Of a DNA stretch of 13,189 bases, positions 1-7,010 are shown one piece after another. Position numbers and translations under genes: made by a program. Every line of letters begins with the position of its first letter. The stretch's first letter is position 1. This DNA is from Spirochaetales bacterium (GTDB taxonomy: Bacteria; Spirochaetota; Spirochaetia; DSM-27196; SKKC01). The notes under the pieces were generated by a model. That model saw only the letters and a list, made by a program, of their open reading frames with translations, was not told where the DNA came from and made no database searches. Location: positions 1 to 13,189 of the forward strand of contig SLAN01000271.1 of the NCBI GenBank assembly GCA_007126865.1, read 5' to 3'.

Positions 1-653
1 GACTGACACCGTTACGAATCGACACGGCAATGGCGGTCAGCATGTCGCTCTTTTTCGGGGGCGGTTTCTTTCTCCTGCGCATTATCAACGTGCGATCGAT
101 TCCGGGTCGAATCGGCCTCGACGGGTTTCTGTTCGGCCAGGCTGCGCTCATGACCCGCTCCGATCTTCGTTTCATTCTCGCAGTTGCCGCGCTTGTCGGA
201 CTCGTCACCGTTCTCTTCTGGAAGGAGTATAAGATCTCGGTGTTCGATCCCGGTTTCGCCGCGGGCGCGGGATTCCGTGTGACTCTCATAGACACCCTGC
301 TCCTGCTTTCGACGGTGATCGCAGTCGTTCTCGGCCTGCGGAGTGTCGGTGTCGTCCTCATGGTGGCGCTGCTCGCCGCCCCCGCAGGCGCTGCCCGCCA
401 GTGGACGAAACGACTGTCTTCCATGGCGTTACTTGCGGCTGTGTTCGGCGCGGCGAGCGGTTTCGGAGGCGCGGTCGTGAGCGCACTGTACACGAGAATA
501 CCCACCGGGCCGGTGATCGTCATCATCGCCTCCTTCATCACCGTCTTCAGTGTGCTTGCCGGTCCTCGGCGCGGAGTAGTGGCAATCCTGCTCCGAAACG
601 CCATGAACCGTCGGCGATTCACCGGAAAGCTCTATGCGGAGCTCGGAAGATGA
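1..653 (+). CDS. ABC-3 family metal-ion (Mn/Zn/Fe) ABC transporter permease, 5' end outside window
   Basis: The reading frame is open from base 3 with no start before a conserved stretch, so the N-terminal part lies upstream; 216 residues are visible. It is strongly hydrophobic, with several membrane segments, and has the family segment FWKEYKISVFDP, a close match to FYKELKITTFDP in the next gene. This is typical of the ABC-3 permeases (TroC/TroD, MntB, ZnuB, YtgC/D) that move Mn, Zn or Fe from a periplasmic binding protein across the inner membrane. The second half holds the usual run of three helices and the tail AGPRRGVVAILLR, then a short basic cytoplasmic end. Unlike its neighbour it has no C-terminal regulatory domain. 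Its TGA overlaps the ATG of the next permease gene, so the two are translationally coupled and probably form a heterodimeric channel. The binding protein and ATPase genes should lie upstream. The metal cannot be read from the sequence. Confidence 0.9.
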   Translation, partial: LTPLRIDTAMAVSMSLFFGGGFFLLRIINVRSIPGRIGLDGFLFGQAALMTRSDLRFILAVAALVGLVTVLFWKEYKISVFDPGFAAGAGFRVTLIDTLLLLSTVIAVVLGLRSVGVVLMVALLAAPAGAARQWTKRLSSMALLAAVFGAASGFGGAVVSALYTRIPTGPVIVIIASFITVFSVLAGPRRGVVAILLRNAMNRRRFTGKLYAELGR

Positions 654-1780
654 TGCTTCCTCTTATACCCGCCATCATACTATCGAGTATCGTCACCGCG
701 GTGGCCTGCGCACTCGTCGGATCGTTTCTAATGCTCCGCCGAATGAGCATGATGGGAGAGGCGATCGGGCACGCGATGCTTCCCGGGCTGGTGCTCGGGC
801 TCCTGATTCTCGGCCCGATGGGATCACCGCAGCTCGTCCTGGGACCGGCCATTATCGGCCTACTCATGGTCGTCGCGGTTGAGACGCTTGGCAAGACACG
901 GGCACTCGCCGGCGACAGCGCGCTCGGACTCATCTATCCGCTCCTCTTCAGTATCGGTGTAATTCTGGTGAGCCGTCGTTTCGCCGGACTGCCGATTACC
1001 GAGCATTCCATTCTCATCGGCGACATAAACTTCGCCGCTGCGACACCACTGTATGCCGGCGAGCTTCTGCTCGGCCCGCGCCCGCTCGTGGTAATGGGAG
1101 CGATTCTGATCGTGAACGCACTGTTCGTGATCCTGTTCTACAAGGAACTGAAGATCACCACCTTCGATCCGGCGTTCGGCGTCTCCGGCGGATTCAACCC
1201 GAGTATCGTGCACTACACACTCATGACGCTGGTGAGTATCACCATCGTCGGCGCCTTCGAGGCAGTCGGTGCGGTGCTCGTCGTTGCTCTGCTGATCGGC
1301 CCGCCGGCGAGCGCATTCCTCCTCACTCGCCGGCTACACGCGATGATCGCGCTCGCGGCGCTGATCGGCGCAGGCTCGGCGGTTGCCGGGTTCCTCCTCG
1401 CCTACTATACCGACAGTGCCACCAGCGGGACCATGGCGATGATGATCGGTGCGGTCTTTCTGCTCGTGTTTCTGGTCGCGCCCAAACGCGGCGTCGTTGC
1501 ACACGCCTTTCGCCTGAGGAGAAACCGCAAACACTTCGCCGAGCAGATGCTCATGCTCTGCCTCGAACACCACGGCGGCGGTCAACACTGTCCCGGCGGG
1601 ATGGACTCGGAGAACATCGACTCGCTCGCCTTGCACATCGGGTGGAGCCGGGAGTACACCTCCGAGGTCGTGCGGCGATGCATCAATCGACGTATGGTTA
1701 CACACCATCACGGTGTGTTCGTTCTCACACCGAAGGGAAAGGATACTGTTTCGTCGCTCTCGAGCGATCTCGTACCGTGA
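650..1780 (+). CDS. ABC-3 family metal-ion permease with C-terminal winged-helix domain
   Basis: The protein has 376 residues. The ATG at 650 overlaps the stop of the upstream permease (ATGA) and has GGAG at 638-641, 8 bases away; a second in-frame ATG at 653 is also possible. The open frame runs further upstream inside the neighbouring gene, but the overlap start matches the family N-terminus (FLMLRRMSMMGEAIGHAMLPG, residues about 27-46, is the conserved first loop, with the family D/E-x-I-G-H-A signature). Residues 1-285 form the ABC-3 membrane domain, with the second signature FYKELKITTFDP at 163-174. After APKRGVV the chain becomes cytoplasmic. Residues 300-316 are rich in Cys and His (C304, H307, H308, H313, C314), and about 322-366 read as a winged helix like the DtxR/MntR DNA-binding domain, ending in the wing FVLTPKGKDTV. 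Fusions of this kind are known, for example Chlamydia YtgCR. The transport role is well supported; a DNA-binding role for the tail is inferred. Confidence 0.9.
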   Translation: MMLPLIPAIILSSIVTAVACALVGSFLMLRRMSMMGEAIGHAMLPGLVLGLLILGPMGSPQLVLGPAIIGLLMVVAVETLGKTRALAGDSALGLIYPLLFSIGVILVSRRFAGLPITEHSILIGDINFAAATPLYAGELLLGPRPLVVMGAILIVNALFVILFYKELKITTFDPAFGVSGGFNPSIVHYTLMTLVSITIVGAFEAVGAVLVVALLIGPPASAFLLTRRLHAMIALAALIGAGSAVAGFLLAYYTDSATSGTMAMMIGAVFLLVFLVAPKRGVVAHAFRLRRNRKHFAEQMLMLCLEHHGGGQHCPGGMDSENIDSLALHIGWSREYTSEVVRRCINRRMVTHHHGVFVLTPKGKDTVSSLSSDLVP

Positions 1781-1811
1781 GCGTCGCTGCGTAGCGAAGG
1801 GTCGGGACGCC

Positions 1812-1820
1812 TGATAGAAT
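1812..1820 (+). promoter_or_regulatory. Candidate extended -10 promoter for mscS
   Basis: TGATAGAAT gives the extended TGn element and a 5/6 match to TATAAT. Seventeen bases upstream is TAGCGA, only 3/6 to a -35. Transcription would begin near 1827, leaving about 47 bases before the mscS ATG. The match is modest, so transcription could also read through from the permease genes. Confidence 0.3.
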
Positions 1821-1854
1821 ACCCCGCAACCGCAGACGGCAGGGGAAGCGTGCC

Positions 1855-1864
1855 GGAGGAGGAG
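1855..1864 (+). promoter_or_regulatory. Shine-Dalgarno that fixes the mscS start
   Basis: GGAGGAGGAG ends 9 bases before the ATG at 1874. The upstream in-frame GTG at 1850 has only AGGGGAAG one base away, which is too close to work, so the ATG is preferred. Confidence 0.75.
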
Positions 1865-1873
1865 AACCGATTC

Positions 1874-2713
1874 ATGAGCTCGAGTGAACTCACCGAGATG
1901 TTCGCATCACTCACCGCCGAGTATGCGCCGCGAGTGCTGCTCGCGATCGTCATTCTGATTGTCGGATTAATCGTCGTACGCCTGTTCGTGCGGGTGATCC
2001 GCCGCGTCATAGCGCGTCGCGAGGTCGATCCCGGGGTCGGTGGGTTCCTGACAAGCGTATTGAAGGCACTGCTGAATATCGTAGTGCTTATCAGCGTCGC
2101 ATCTACCCTCGGAATACAGATGACCTCGTTCGTGGCCATTATCGGTGCCGCCGGCCTGGCGGTGGCGCTCGCGTTCCAGGGGACGCTCAGTAATTTCGCC
2201 GGCGGACTCCTGATACTCATATTCAAGCCGTTCTCGGTGGGTGACTTCATCGAAGCAAACGGAATCATGGGGACGGTGGTTGAAGTCCAGATTCTCTACA
2301 CGCTGATGAACACTTTCGATAATAAGCGGGTCACGGTTCCGAACGGCGGACTCGCGAATACCGCCGTGACCAACTTCTCGGTGAATCCGACTCGGAGACT
2401 CGATCTTACCTTCGGCATCTCGTACCACGACAGTATAGATCGCGCGAAAGCGCTCATCGGAGAGGTCATATCGGAGACCGAAAGCGTGCTCGCCGAACCG
2501 GAACCGGTTATCGGCGTAATCGAGCACGCGGCGAATTGCATCTCTATTACAACCCGCGTCTGGGTCAACCGGGCCGATTTCTTTCCGACCCTCTTTGCGC
2601 TGAATGAGGGAGTGAAGAAAAAGTTCGATGAGCACGGCATAACGATCCCGTTTCCCCAGCGCGACGTGCATCTCTACCGCCACGAGATCGCCGACGGTTC
2701 GAGCGGACGCTGA
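1874..2713 (+). CDS. mscS: Small-conductance mechanosensitive channel, MscS family
   Basis: The protein has 279 residues, close to the 286 of E. coli MscS. Membrane helices lie near residues 20-40, 61-83 and 87-116. The pore helix TM3 carries the family signature GAAGLAVALAFQGTLSNFAG (91-110), with the alternating Gly/Ala pattern that packs the heptameric pore. It is followed by PFSVGDFIE, the start of the cytoplasmic beta domain, then VTVPNG, and the C-terminal GITIPFPQRDVHLY that closes the alpha-beta vestibule. All landmarks of a single-domain MscS are present, with no extra sensor domains. The channel opens under membrane tension and releases solutes on hypo-osmotic shock. It sits 93 bases after the metal permeases with its own Shine-Dalgarno, so it is probably a separate unit. 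It converges on the downstream phosphodiesterase gene with only 24 bases between the stops, where I see no clear terminator. Confidence 0.95.
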   Translation: MSSSELTEMFASLTAEYAPRVLLAIVILIVGLIVVRLFVRVIRRVIARREVDPGVGGFLTSVLKALLNIVVLISVASTLGIQMTSFVAIIGAAGLAVALAFQGTLSNFAGGLLILIFKPFSVGDFIEANGIMGTVVEVQILYTLMNTFDNKRVTVPNGGLANTAVTNFSVNPTRRLDLTFGISYHDSIDRAKALIGEVISETESVLAEPEPVIGVIEHAANCISITTRVWVNRADFFPTLFALNEGVKKKFDEHGITIPFPQRDVHLYRHEIADGSSGR

Positions 2714-2737
2714 CGGCGGTCGTGGTCGCGCCGGCGG

Positions 2738-3649
2738 TTACAACTCCCCGACGAGCTCGAGCGCCAGATCGGGCCGGTCTGTAAGAATCGCGTCGATCTC
2801 ACGCTCGATGAGTTGGGTCATCGTCGGCTCATCGTTGATCGTCCACGCGCCTACGAAGATGCCCCGCCTCTGCGCATTCGAGATAAACCGTCTCGTGGTG
2901 ACCGGCAGAGGTCCGGTATGCGTGGGAACGAAGAATGATTCGGCAGGAGGCGAATATACTCCGGGTATGAGCATCCAGTTCAGGATGAGAAACGGTACGA
3001 TCTCGCTCTGGACGCCCGCGGTAGCAACATCCGGATACTCCTGCCGAAACCGTTCCTGCACTTCCCCGGAGAAGCTCGCCACAAGTGTTAACTCTTCGCG
3101 GCCGAACTCGGCAATCAGATTACCGACCGCCGCCACAAGCTCGTCACTCTCCGGTTTGATCTCGACGATAATCGGGGTATCCGGAAGCTCTTCGAATACC
3201 TCACGAAGCGTCGGAATCGTTAATCCCATGCCGCGGTACGGCGTCGAAGCGTCGTCGTTCGGTGCGGTGAATGTGTAACCCGCATCCAGCTGCCGCAACT
3301 GCTCGACGGTCATCTCGGAAACAGCGCCGCTCCCGTCGGTTGTCCGATCTACCGTAGAATCGTGCACTACCACCGGAATTCCGTCGGCGCTCGCATGCAC
3401 ATCGAGCTCGATTCCGTCGACTCCGAGATTGCGGGCGGCACGAAATGCGGAGAGCGTGTTCTCCGGCCAGAGGTCCGCGCCACCGCGGTGGGCGATTACG
3501 GACGGGCGATCGACGGGAAACGCGTCGAAGAACGGTTTTTCGCTCGCCGGTTCGGAAAGGATGCGCGCTATTCCCCACACCACTACGAGAATTCCGAGGA
3601 CCACTGCGGCGGCAATGAGCCGTCGTTTCATCCGATCGCGATCAGCCAT
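2738..3649 (-). CDS. Membrane-anchored glycerophosphodiester phosphodiesterase (GDPD family)
   Basis: The protein has 303 residues from the ATG at 3649. That ATG lies inside the last codons of the upstream popT gene (8-base overlap), with GGGAG 10 bases before it. The open frame extends to 3724 but would overlap popT further; an internal ATG at 3631 lacks a good ribosome site. Residues 1-10 are basic (MADRDRMKRR), followed by one membrane helix at about 11-31. By the positive-inside rule the enzyme domain is exported and anchored. The GDPD motifs are complete: HRGG (H54, R55), PENT (62-65), ELDVH (E81, D83), HDSTVDRTTDG (H96) and near the C-terminus GAWTINDE and ILTDRPD. Such enzymes hydrolyse glycerophosphodiesters to glycerol 3-phosphate and an alcohol, using a metal ion. 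The substrate is unknown; phospholipid head-group products or teichoic-like polymers are possible. Overlap with popT suggests joint expression. Confidence 0.93.
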   Translation of the reverse strand: MADRDRMKRRLIAAAVVLGILVVVWGIARILSEPASEKPFFDAFPVDRPSVIAHRGGADLWPENTLSAFRAARNLGVDGIELDVHASADGIPVVVHDSTVDRTTDGSGAVSEMTVEQLRQLDAGYTFTAPNDDASTPYRGMGLTIPTLREVFEELPDTPIIVEIKPESDELVAAVGNLIAEFGREELTLVASFSGEVQERFRQEYPDVATAGVQSEIVPFLILNWMLIPGVYSPPAESFFVPTHTGPLPVTTRRFISNAQRRGIFVGAWTINDEPTMTQLIEREIDAILTDRPDLALELVGEL

Positions 3650-4544
3650 GCAGCTCAGACTCCCGTTCCGCTCGATACCCCTGCCGGGCGCGGAGCCGCT
3701 CCTTGATGTCGCTTCCGAGTGCAAGGCTCAGAACGAGTCCCAGCAGGCCGAAGAGAACGCTCGCAAGCGATCCTTCGCCCCCGCTCCAACCGGGCCAAAT
3801 CCCGACGAGCGAGCCGAGAACCAGGCCTACGATCGCGTAGTAGCTGGCCGCATGAAAGTTTCGAAGAAGCCACGATATCGCCTTGCTGGCGATAACGAGA
3901 CCGGCCAGTATACCGATCAGGAATAGTGCCAGCACCGGAAAATTGAGAGTCCGTGCAGCGTTCGTCATCGTGGCGTAGAATCCGAACAGCAGAAGCAGAA
4001 AGCTACCGCTGAGACCGGGAACCACCATAGCAACGCTGCCTACGCCGCCGGCGGCGATAACTATGAGCGCGGAAACCGCATCAATCTCGGTTATCGGATC
4101 ACCGGCCGGCGGTCGTTCGGCCAGTCCCATGACAACGACAACCGCGAGGGCAACGACGAGCGGAACGATATAACGCAATCGGAAGCGGGAGTCTCCGGCG
4201 CGCTTGACGAGATACGGCACGCTGCCGGCGATCAGACCGACGAAGAAGAACAGCGTCTGCTCCGGATACGCCTCGAGAGCGGCGTCGACCACTCCTGCAA
4301 ATGCGACAAACCCGGCCAGCATCCCCGCGAGGATCGGTGTGAGATATGCGAGCGTTCGCCGCCAGCCGCCGCGAAAGAAGTTTCCCAGACAGTACACGAG
4401 GTTATCGTAGATTCCGGAGATCGCGGCAATCGTGCCGCCGCTTACACCCGGGATCACGTTCGCGATCCCGATTCCGACTCCCCGGAAGACATTCAGGATC
4501 GCTGTTGCCCAGGTCTGTTCGAGATTGACCGATTTCTCTGCCAA
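3642..4544 (-). CDS. popT: DUF368/PopT family polyprenyl-phosphate transporter
   Basis: The protein has 300 residues, the usual family length, and is almost wholly hydrophobic with about eight to ten membrane segments. Two related motifs mark an internal repeat: NVIPGVSGGTIA (29-40) and MVVPGLSGSFLL (173-184). This pair is diagnostic of DUF368. Family members named PopT are reported to return undecaprenyl phosphate, the lipid carrier of cell-wall and surface-glycan synthesis, across the cytoplasmic membrane. The start is TTG at 4544, supported by a strong GGAGGTG just upstream (see that entry); no in-frame ATG occurs before residue 75. The stop TGA overlaps the start of the phosphodiesterase gene. 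The popT symbol rests on family assignment, not experiment. The upstream divergent spacer carries the 17-bp repeats, which could bear on its control. Confidence 0.9.
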   Translation of the reverse strand: MAEKSVNLEQTWATAILNVFRGVGIGIANVIPGVSGGTIAAISGIYDNLVYCLGNFFRGGWRRTLAYLTPILAGMLAGFVAFAGVVDAALEAYPEQTLFFFVGLIAGSVPYLVKRAGDSRFRLRYIVPLVVALAVVVVMGLAERPPAGDPITEIDAVSALIVIAAGGVGSVAMVVPGLSGSFLLLLFGFYATMTNAARTLNFPVLALFLIGILAGLVIASKAISWLLRNFHAASYYAIVGLVLGSLVGIWPGWSGGEGSLASVLFGLLGLVLSLALGSDIKERLRARQGYRAERESELHG

Positions 4545-4548
4545 GAAG

Positions 4549-4555
4549 CACCTCC
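4549..4555 (-). promoter_or_regulatory. Shine-Dalgarno for the popT TTG start
   Basis: On the minus strand GGAGGTG lies with 4 bases (6 from the GGAGG core) before the TTG at 4544. It is one of the strongest ribosome sites in the window and decides the non-ATG start. Confidence 0.75.
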
Positions 4556-4604
4556 GGCCGCTACTCTACTGACAAAAGGCGCGCGCGAAAACAGGGTAAG
4601 CTGC

Positions 4605-4655
4605 GGGGCCGTTGACTGACAGGGGCCATTAATCGACAGGGGCCATTAATTGCGA
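4605..4655 (+). repeat. Three head-to-tail 17-bp repeats in the popT/thiD-like spacer
   Basis: GGGGCC recurs at 4605, 4622 and 4639, exactly 17 bases apart. The units are ggggccgttgactgaca, ggggccattaatcgaca and ggggccattaattgcga. The first two agree at 13 of 17 positions; the second and third share GGGGCCATTAAT and differ only toward the end. The array is about 60 bases upstream of the popT start on one side and 36 bases before the preferred thiD-like start on the other. It might be a binding site for a regulator or a slippage duplication that has begun to decay. Confidence 0.8.
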
Positions 4656-4691
4656 TTGACTCAATGCCGGTCCGGCAATACGCTCAAGAGA

Positions 4692-5561
4692 GTGAGTGAT
4701 CGAGTTCCACGGTGTATAGCGATCGGACCGAGCAGTTCTTCGGGGTGTTTCGGTATACAGGCGGATCTCAAAACCTTCTCGGCGCTCGGGGTGTACGGGG
4801 CCGCGGTTATCACCGGAGTCGGTCCGGCCGGGAAGCCGGGTCAGCTCCAACCGCTCGACTCCGAGCTCGTCCTCTCACAGCTCCTTTCGGCTATCGAGTA
4901 CACCGGTGTCGCGAACGCAATCAAGATCGGACGACTGGGCTCAGCGGAGAGCGCACGCTTGCTCGCGGACGAAATCGAGGGGCAATTGAGCGACATTCCT
5001 CTGGTACTCGATCCGTCGCTCTTCTGTCGATCGGGAACCATGATCGCCGACGAGGAGACTGCCGCTACGGTATCGGAGCGTCTTCTGCCGATGGCGACAG
5101 TCGTAACCCTCAACATCGCCGAAGCCGAGCACCTGGTCGGTCAGCCGTTGCCGGATGCTACGTCGGTCGAGAATGCAGGAAAAAAGCTGCTCGAGCGCGG
5201 TGCCCGGTCGATCGTGATCAAGGGAGGCCATCGAAACGGGGCCTTCAGCGACGACGTACTCGTCCTTCCTCCGGCGGATACGGGCCAGCCGAGCACACTC
5301 TGGCTTCGGTCGGCACGGATTTCCATCGATCGGCTCGAAGGAATCGGGTGTACGTTGTCCAGCGGTATCGCAGCGGGGATTGCACGCGGCCAACATATCG
5401 AAATTGCAACCGAAGAAGCGAAAATCTATCTAACCGCCGCGCTCCGTGCCGGTTCGAGATGGCAGAGCACCGAAACTACGGGCCCGCTGCATCACTTCTA
5501 CGCATGGTGGAACTACACAGAATCGGGAGCAGAGAATCTCGCCCGCAGCGACGACCGTTAG
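4692..5561 (+). CDS. Diverged ThiD-like hydroxymethylpyrimidine (phosphate) kinase homologue
   Basis: With the GTG at 4692 the protein has 289 residues and its N-terminus lines up with E. coli ThiD. TTG codons at 4650 and 4656 are alternatives, and none has a convincing Shine-Dalgarno. Family segments present are GIQADLKTFSALG (21-33), KIGRLG (78-83), VLDP plus RSG (105-115), VIKGGH (175-180), GCTLS (219-223, with the family Cys at 220) and the C-terminal GPLHHFYAWW (264-273). ThiD phosphorylates hydroxymethylpyrimidine and its phosphate in thiamine synthesis. Here several normally conserved positions are changed: the N-terminal AGxDPSGGAG reads GPSSSSGCFG, the QNT segment after VIT is absent (GVGPAGKPG), and GTGCT has become GIGCT. 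No other thiamine gene is nearby. It may have a different substrate, weak activity or a regulatory role; a decaying gene is also possible, although the frame is intact. Confidence 0.75.
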   Translation: MSDRVPRCIAIGPSSSSGCFGIQADLKTFSALGVYGAAVITGVGPAGKPGQLQPLDSELVLSQLLSAIEYTGVANAIKIGRLGSAESARLLADEIEGQLSDIPLVLDPSLFCRSGTMIADEETAATVSERLLPMATVVTLNIAEAEHLVGQPLPDATSVENAGKKLLERGARSIVIKGGHRNGAFSDDVLVLPPADTGQPSTLWLRSARISIDRLEGIGCTLSSGIAAGIARGQHIEIATEEAKIYLTAALRAGSRWQSTETTGPLHHFYAWWNYTESGAENLARSDDR

Positions 5562-5568
5562 CGTCCAC

Positions 5569-5598
5569 CGTTGCCGGTCGAGCCGGTGACCGGCAACG
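5569..5598 (+). terminator. Strong hairpin after the thiD-like gene, no U-run
   Basis: An 11-bp perfect stem (CGTTGCCGGTC paired with GACCGGCAACG) with an 8-base loop begins 8 bases after the stop. It is followed by caagaaactg, so it is not a classical intrinsic terminator. It may protect the mRNA end or pause polymerase upstream of serS. Confidence 0.4.
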
Positions 5599-5663
5599 CA
5601 AGAAACTGCTGGTTCGATCGAGTCTCGATAGCGCATAGCACACCGCAGAAGTACCACGCCGCC

Positions 5664-5692
5664 TTGCCCGACGAAATTCAAGCCGATATAGT
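5664..5692 (+). promoter_or_regulatory. Sigma70-type promoter for serS
   Basis: TTGCCC (4/6) at 5664-5669, a 17-base spacer and TATAGT (5/6) at 5687-5692. The predicted first transcribed base is about 5698-5700, only 2-4 bases before the serS ATG. No Shine-Dalgarno precedes that ATG at normal distance, which agrees with a leaderless or nearly leaderless mRNA. Confidence 0.55.
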
Positions 5693-5704
5693 CATAGGCC
5701 TATG
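5693..5704. repeat. 12-bp perfect palindrome across the serS start codon
   Basis: CATAGGCCTATG is its own reverse complement. It begins right after the predicted -10 and ends with the serS ATG, covering the expected transcription start. Its position suits an operator, but a chance origin cannot be excluded. Confidence 0.6.
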
Positions 5705-6997
5705 CTCGACCTGAAGTTTATTCGAGACAATATTGAGCTCGTGCGTGAGAATACCCGCCTGCGAAAGGTGGACATCGATATCGACGAGCTCGTCCGGTTA
5801 TATGACGAACGCAACTCGATTCTCTCGGAGCTCGAATCGTTGCGCGGCCGGCGCAACGAGAATGCCCGCCGCATGAAGGAACGCCCGCCGGATGAGGAGC
5901 GTTCGAAACTCATCGAGGAGGGGAAAGCGCTCAAGCAGAAAATCCCTGAGCTCGAACACCGGCTCGCCGAAACCGAGCGAAAGGTCTATGAGCTCGCATC
6001 GATGGTCCCGAATCTCACGCATCCCGACGCGCCGCACGGCGATGACGACACCGCCAATCGCGAGATAAAGCGCGTCGGCGAGCCGGTCCGCTTCGACTTC
6101 CAACCGAAGGACCACGTCGAGCTTGCGGACACGCTCGACCTTATCGACTTCGAAACGGCCGCGGACGTATCGGGCACCAAGTTCTACTATCTCCGCAACC
6201 AGGCGGTGCTGCTGGAGCTTGCCCTCAGCCGCTATGCGATCGATGTCGTGATGCGCCACGGTTTCACCCCGACGCTCACCCCCGACATCGCGCGCGAAGA
6301 AGTGGCAAGTGGAATCGGCTTTCAGCCGCGTGGCGAGGAAAGCAACATCTACACCCTCGAAGGCGGCGAAGGGTGTTTGATCGGCACCGCCGAGATTACC
6401 CTCGGTGCCTACTATCGAAACCGAATTCTGTCGGCAGACGACCTGCCGATCAGGCTCGCCGGTCTCTCACACTGTTTCCGTCGTGAAGCCGGAGCGGCAG
6501 GACAGTTCTCGAAGGGGTTGTACCGCGTTCATCAGTTCACGAAGGTGGAGATGTTTGTCTACGCGCGACCGGAGGAAAGCGATGCGATGCTCGAGCAGCT
6601 GCTCCGCGTCGAGGAGGAGATCGCGCAGGGGCTCGATTTCCCGTACCGCGTCGTCGATACGTGCACCGGCGATCTCGGCGGCCCCGCCTACCGGAAGTAC
6701 GATATCGAGGCGTGGATGCCGGGGCGCGGCGAGTCGGGCGACTGGGGCGAAATCACGAGCACGTCCAACTGCACCGACTATCAGGCGCGACGACTCGCGA
6801 CCCGCTACCGTGACGCGAACGGCAAACCGCGCCTCGTCCATATGCTGAACGGTACGGCGATCGCCAACAGCAGGGCACTCGTCGCTATTCTCGAGAACGG
6901 GCAGCAGAGTGACGGCTCGGTGCGAATACCGGAGGTGCTCGTGCCGTACTGCGGCTTCGATACAATCCCGGCGCCGGACGTCGGCAGGGACACGTGA
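5702..6997 (+). CDS. serS: Seryl-tRNA synthetase
   Basis: The protein has 431 residues, the normal bacterial length. It begins MLDLKFIRDN, the standard SerRS N-terminus, so the ATG at 5702 is secure. Residues about 30-105 form the charged antiparallel coiled-coil arm that holds the long variable arm of tRNA-Ser. The class II catalytic core follows: the serine-binding TAE loop (229-231), motif 2 with FRREAG (259-264) and VHQFTKVEMF (276-285), and motif 3 around NGTAIANSRALVAILEN (383-399). The enzyme charges tRNA-Ser (and tRNA-Sec where present) with serine in the cytoplasm. Slightly unusual wording such as CLIGTAEITLG is within family variation. It is preceded by a good promoter with almost no leader, and 13 bases after its stop the NeuB-like gene begins, so the two are probably co-transcribed. 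Confidence 0.98.
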   Translation: MLDLKFIRDNIELVRENTRLRKVDIDIDELVRLYDERNSILSELESLRGRRNENARRMKERPPDEERSKLIEEGKALKQKIPELEHRLAETERKVYELASMVPNLTHPDAPHGDDDTANREIKRVGEPVRFDFQPKDHVELADTLDLIDFETAADVSGTKFYYLRNQAVLLELALSRYAIDVVMRHGFTPTLTPDIAREEVASGIGFQPRGEESNIYTLEGGEGCLIGTAEITLGAYYRNRILSADDLPIRLAGLSHCFRREAGAAGQFSKGLYRVHQFTKVEMFVYARPEESDAMLEQLLRVEEEIAQGLDFPYRVVDTCTGDLGGPAYRKYDIEAWMPGRGESGDWGEITSTSNCTDYQARRLATRYRDANGKPRLVHMLNGTAIANSRALVAILENGQQSDGSVRIPEVLVPYCGFDTIPAPDVGRDT

Positions 6998-7010
6998 GCG
7001 GACGGAGTCG

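Noticed and set aside
401..649. Upstream extension of the second permease within the same frame
   Set aside because: It lies wholly inside the first permease gene, is Arg/His-rich and has no family similarity; the overlapping ATG with GGAG is the better start.
1784..1797. Small hairpin TCGCT-GCGT-AGCGA after the second permease gene
   Set aside because: The stem is only 5 bp and no T-run follows, so it is too weak to call a terminator.
2714..2737. Possible shared terminator between the convergent mscS and GDPD genes
   Set aside because: The 24-base GC-rich gap has no convincing inverted repeat or T-run.
4712..5638. A 308-codon frame overlapping the ThiD-like gene
   Set aside because: It is Arg-rich and shows no conserved motifs, while the other frame carries clear ThiD segments.
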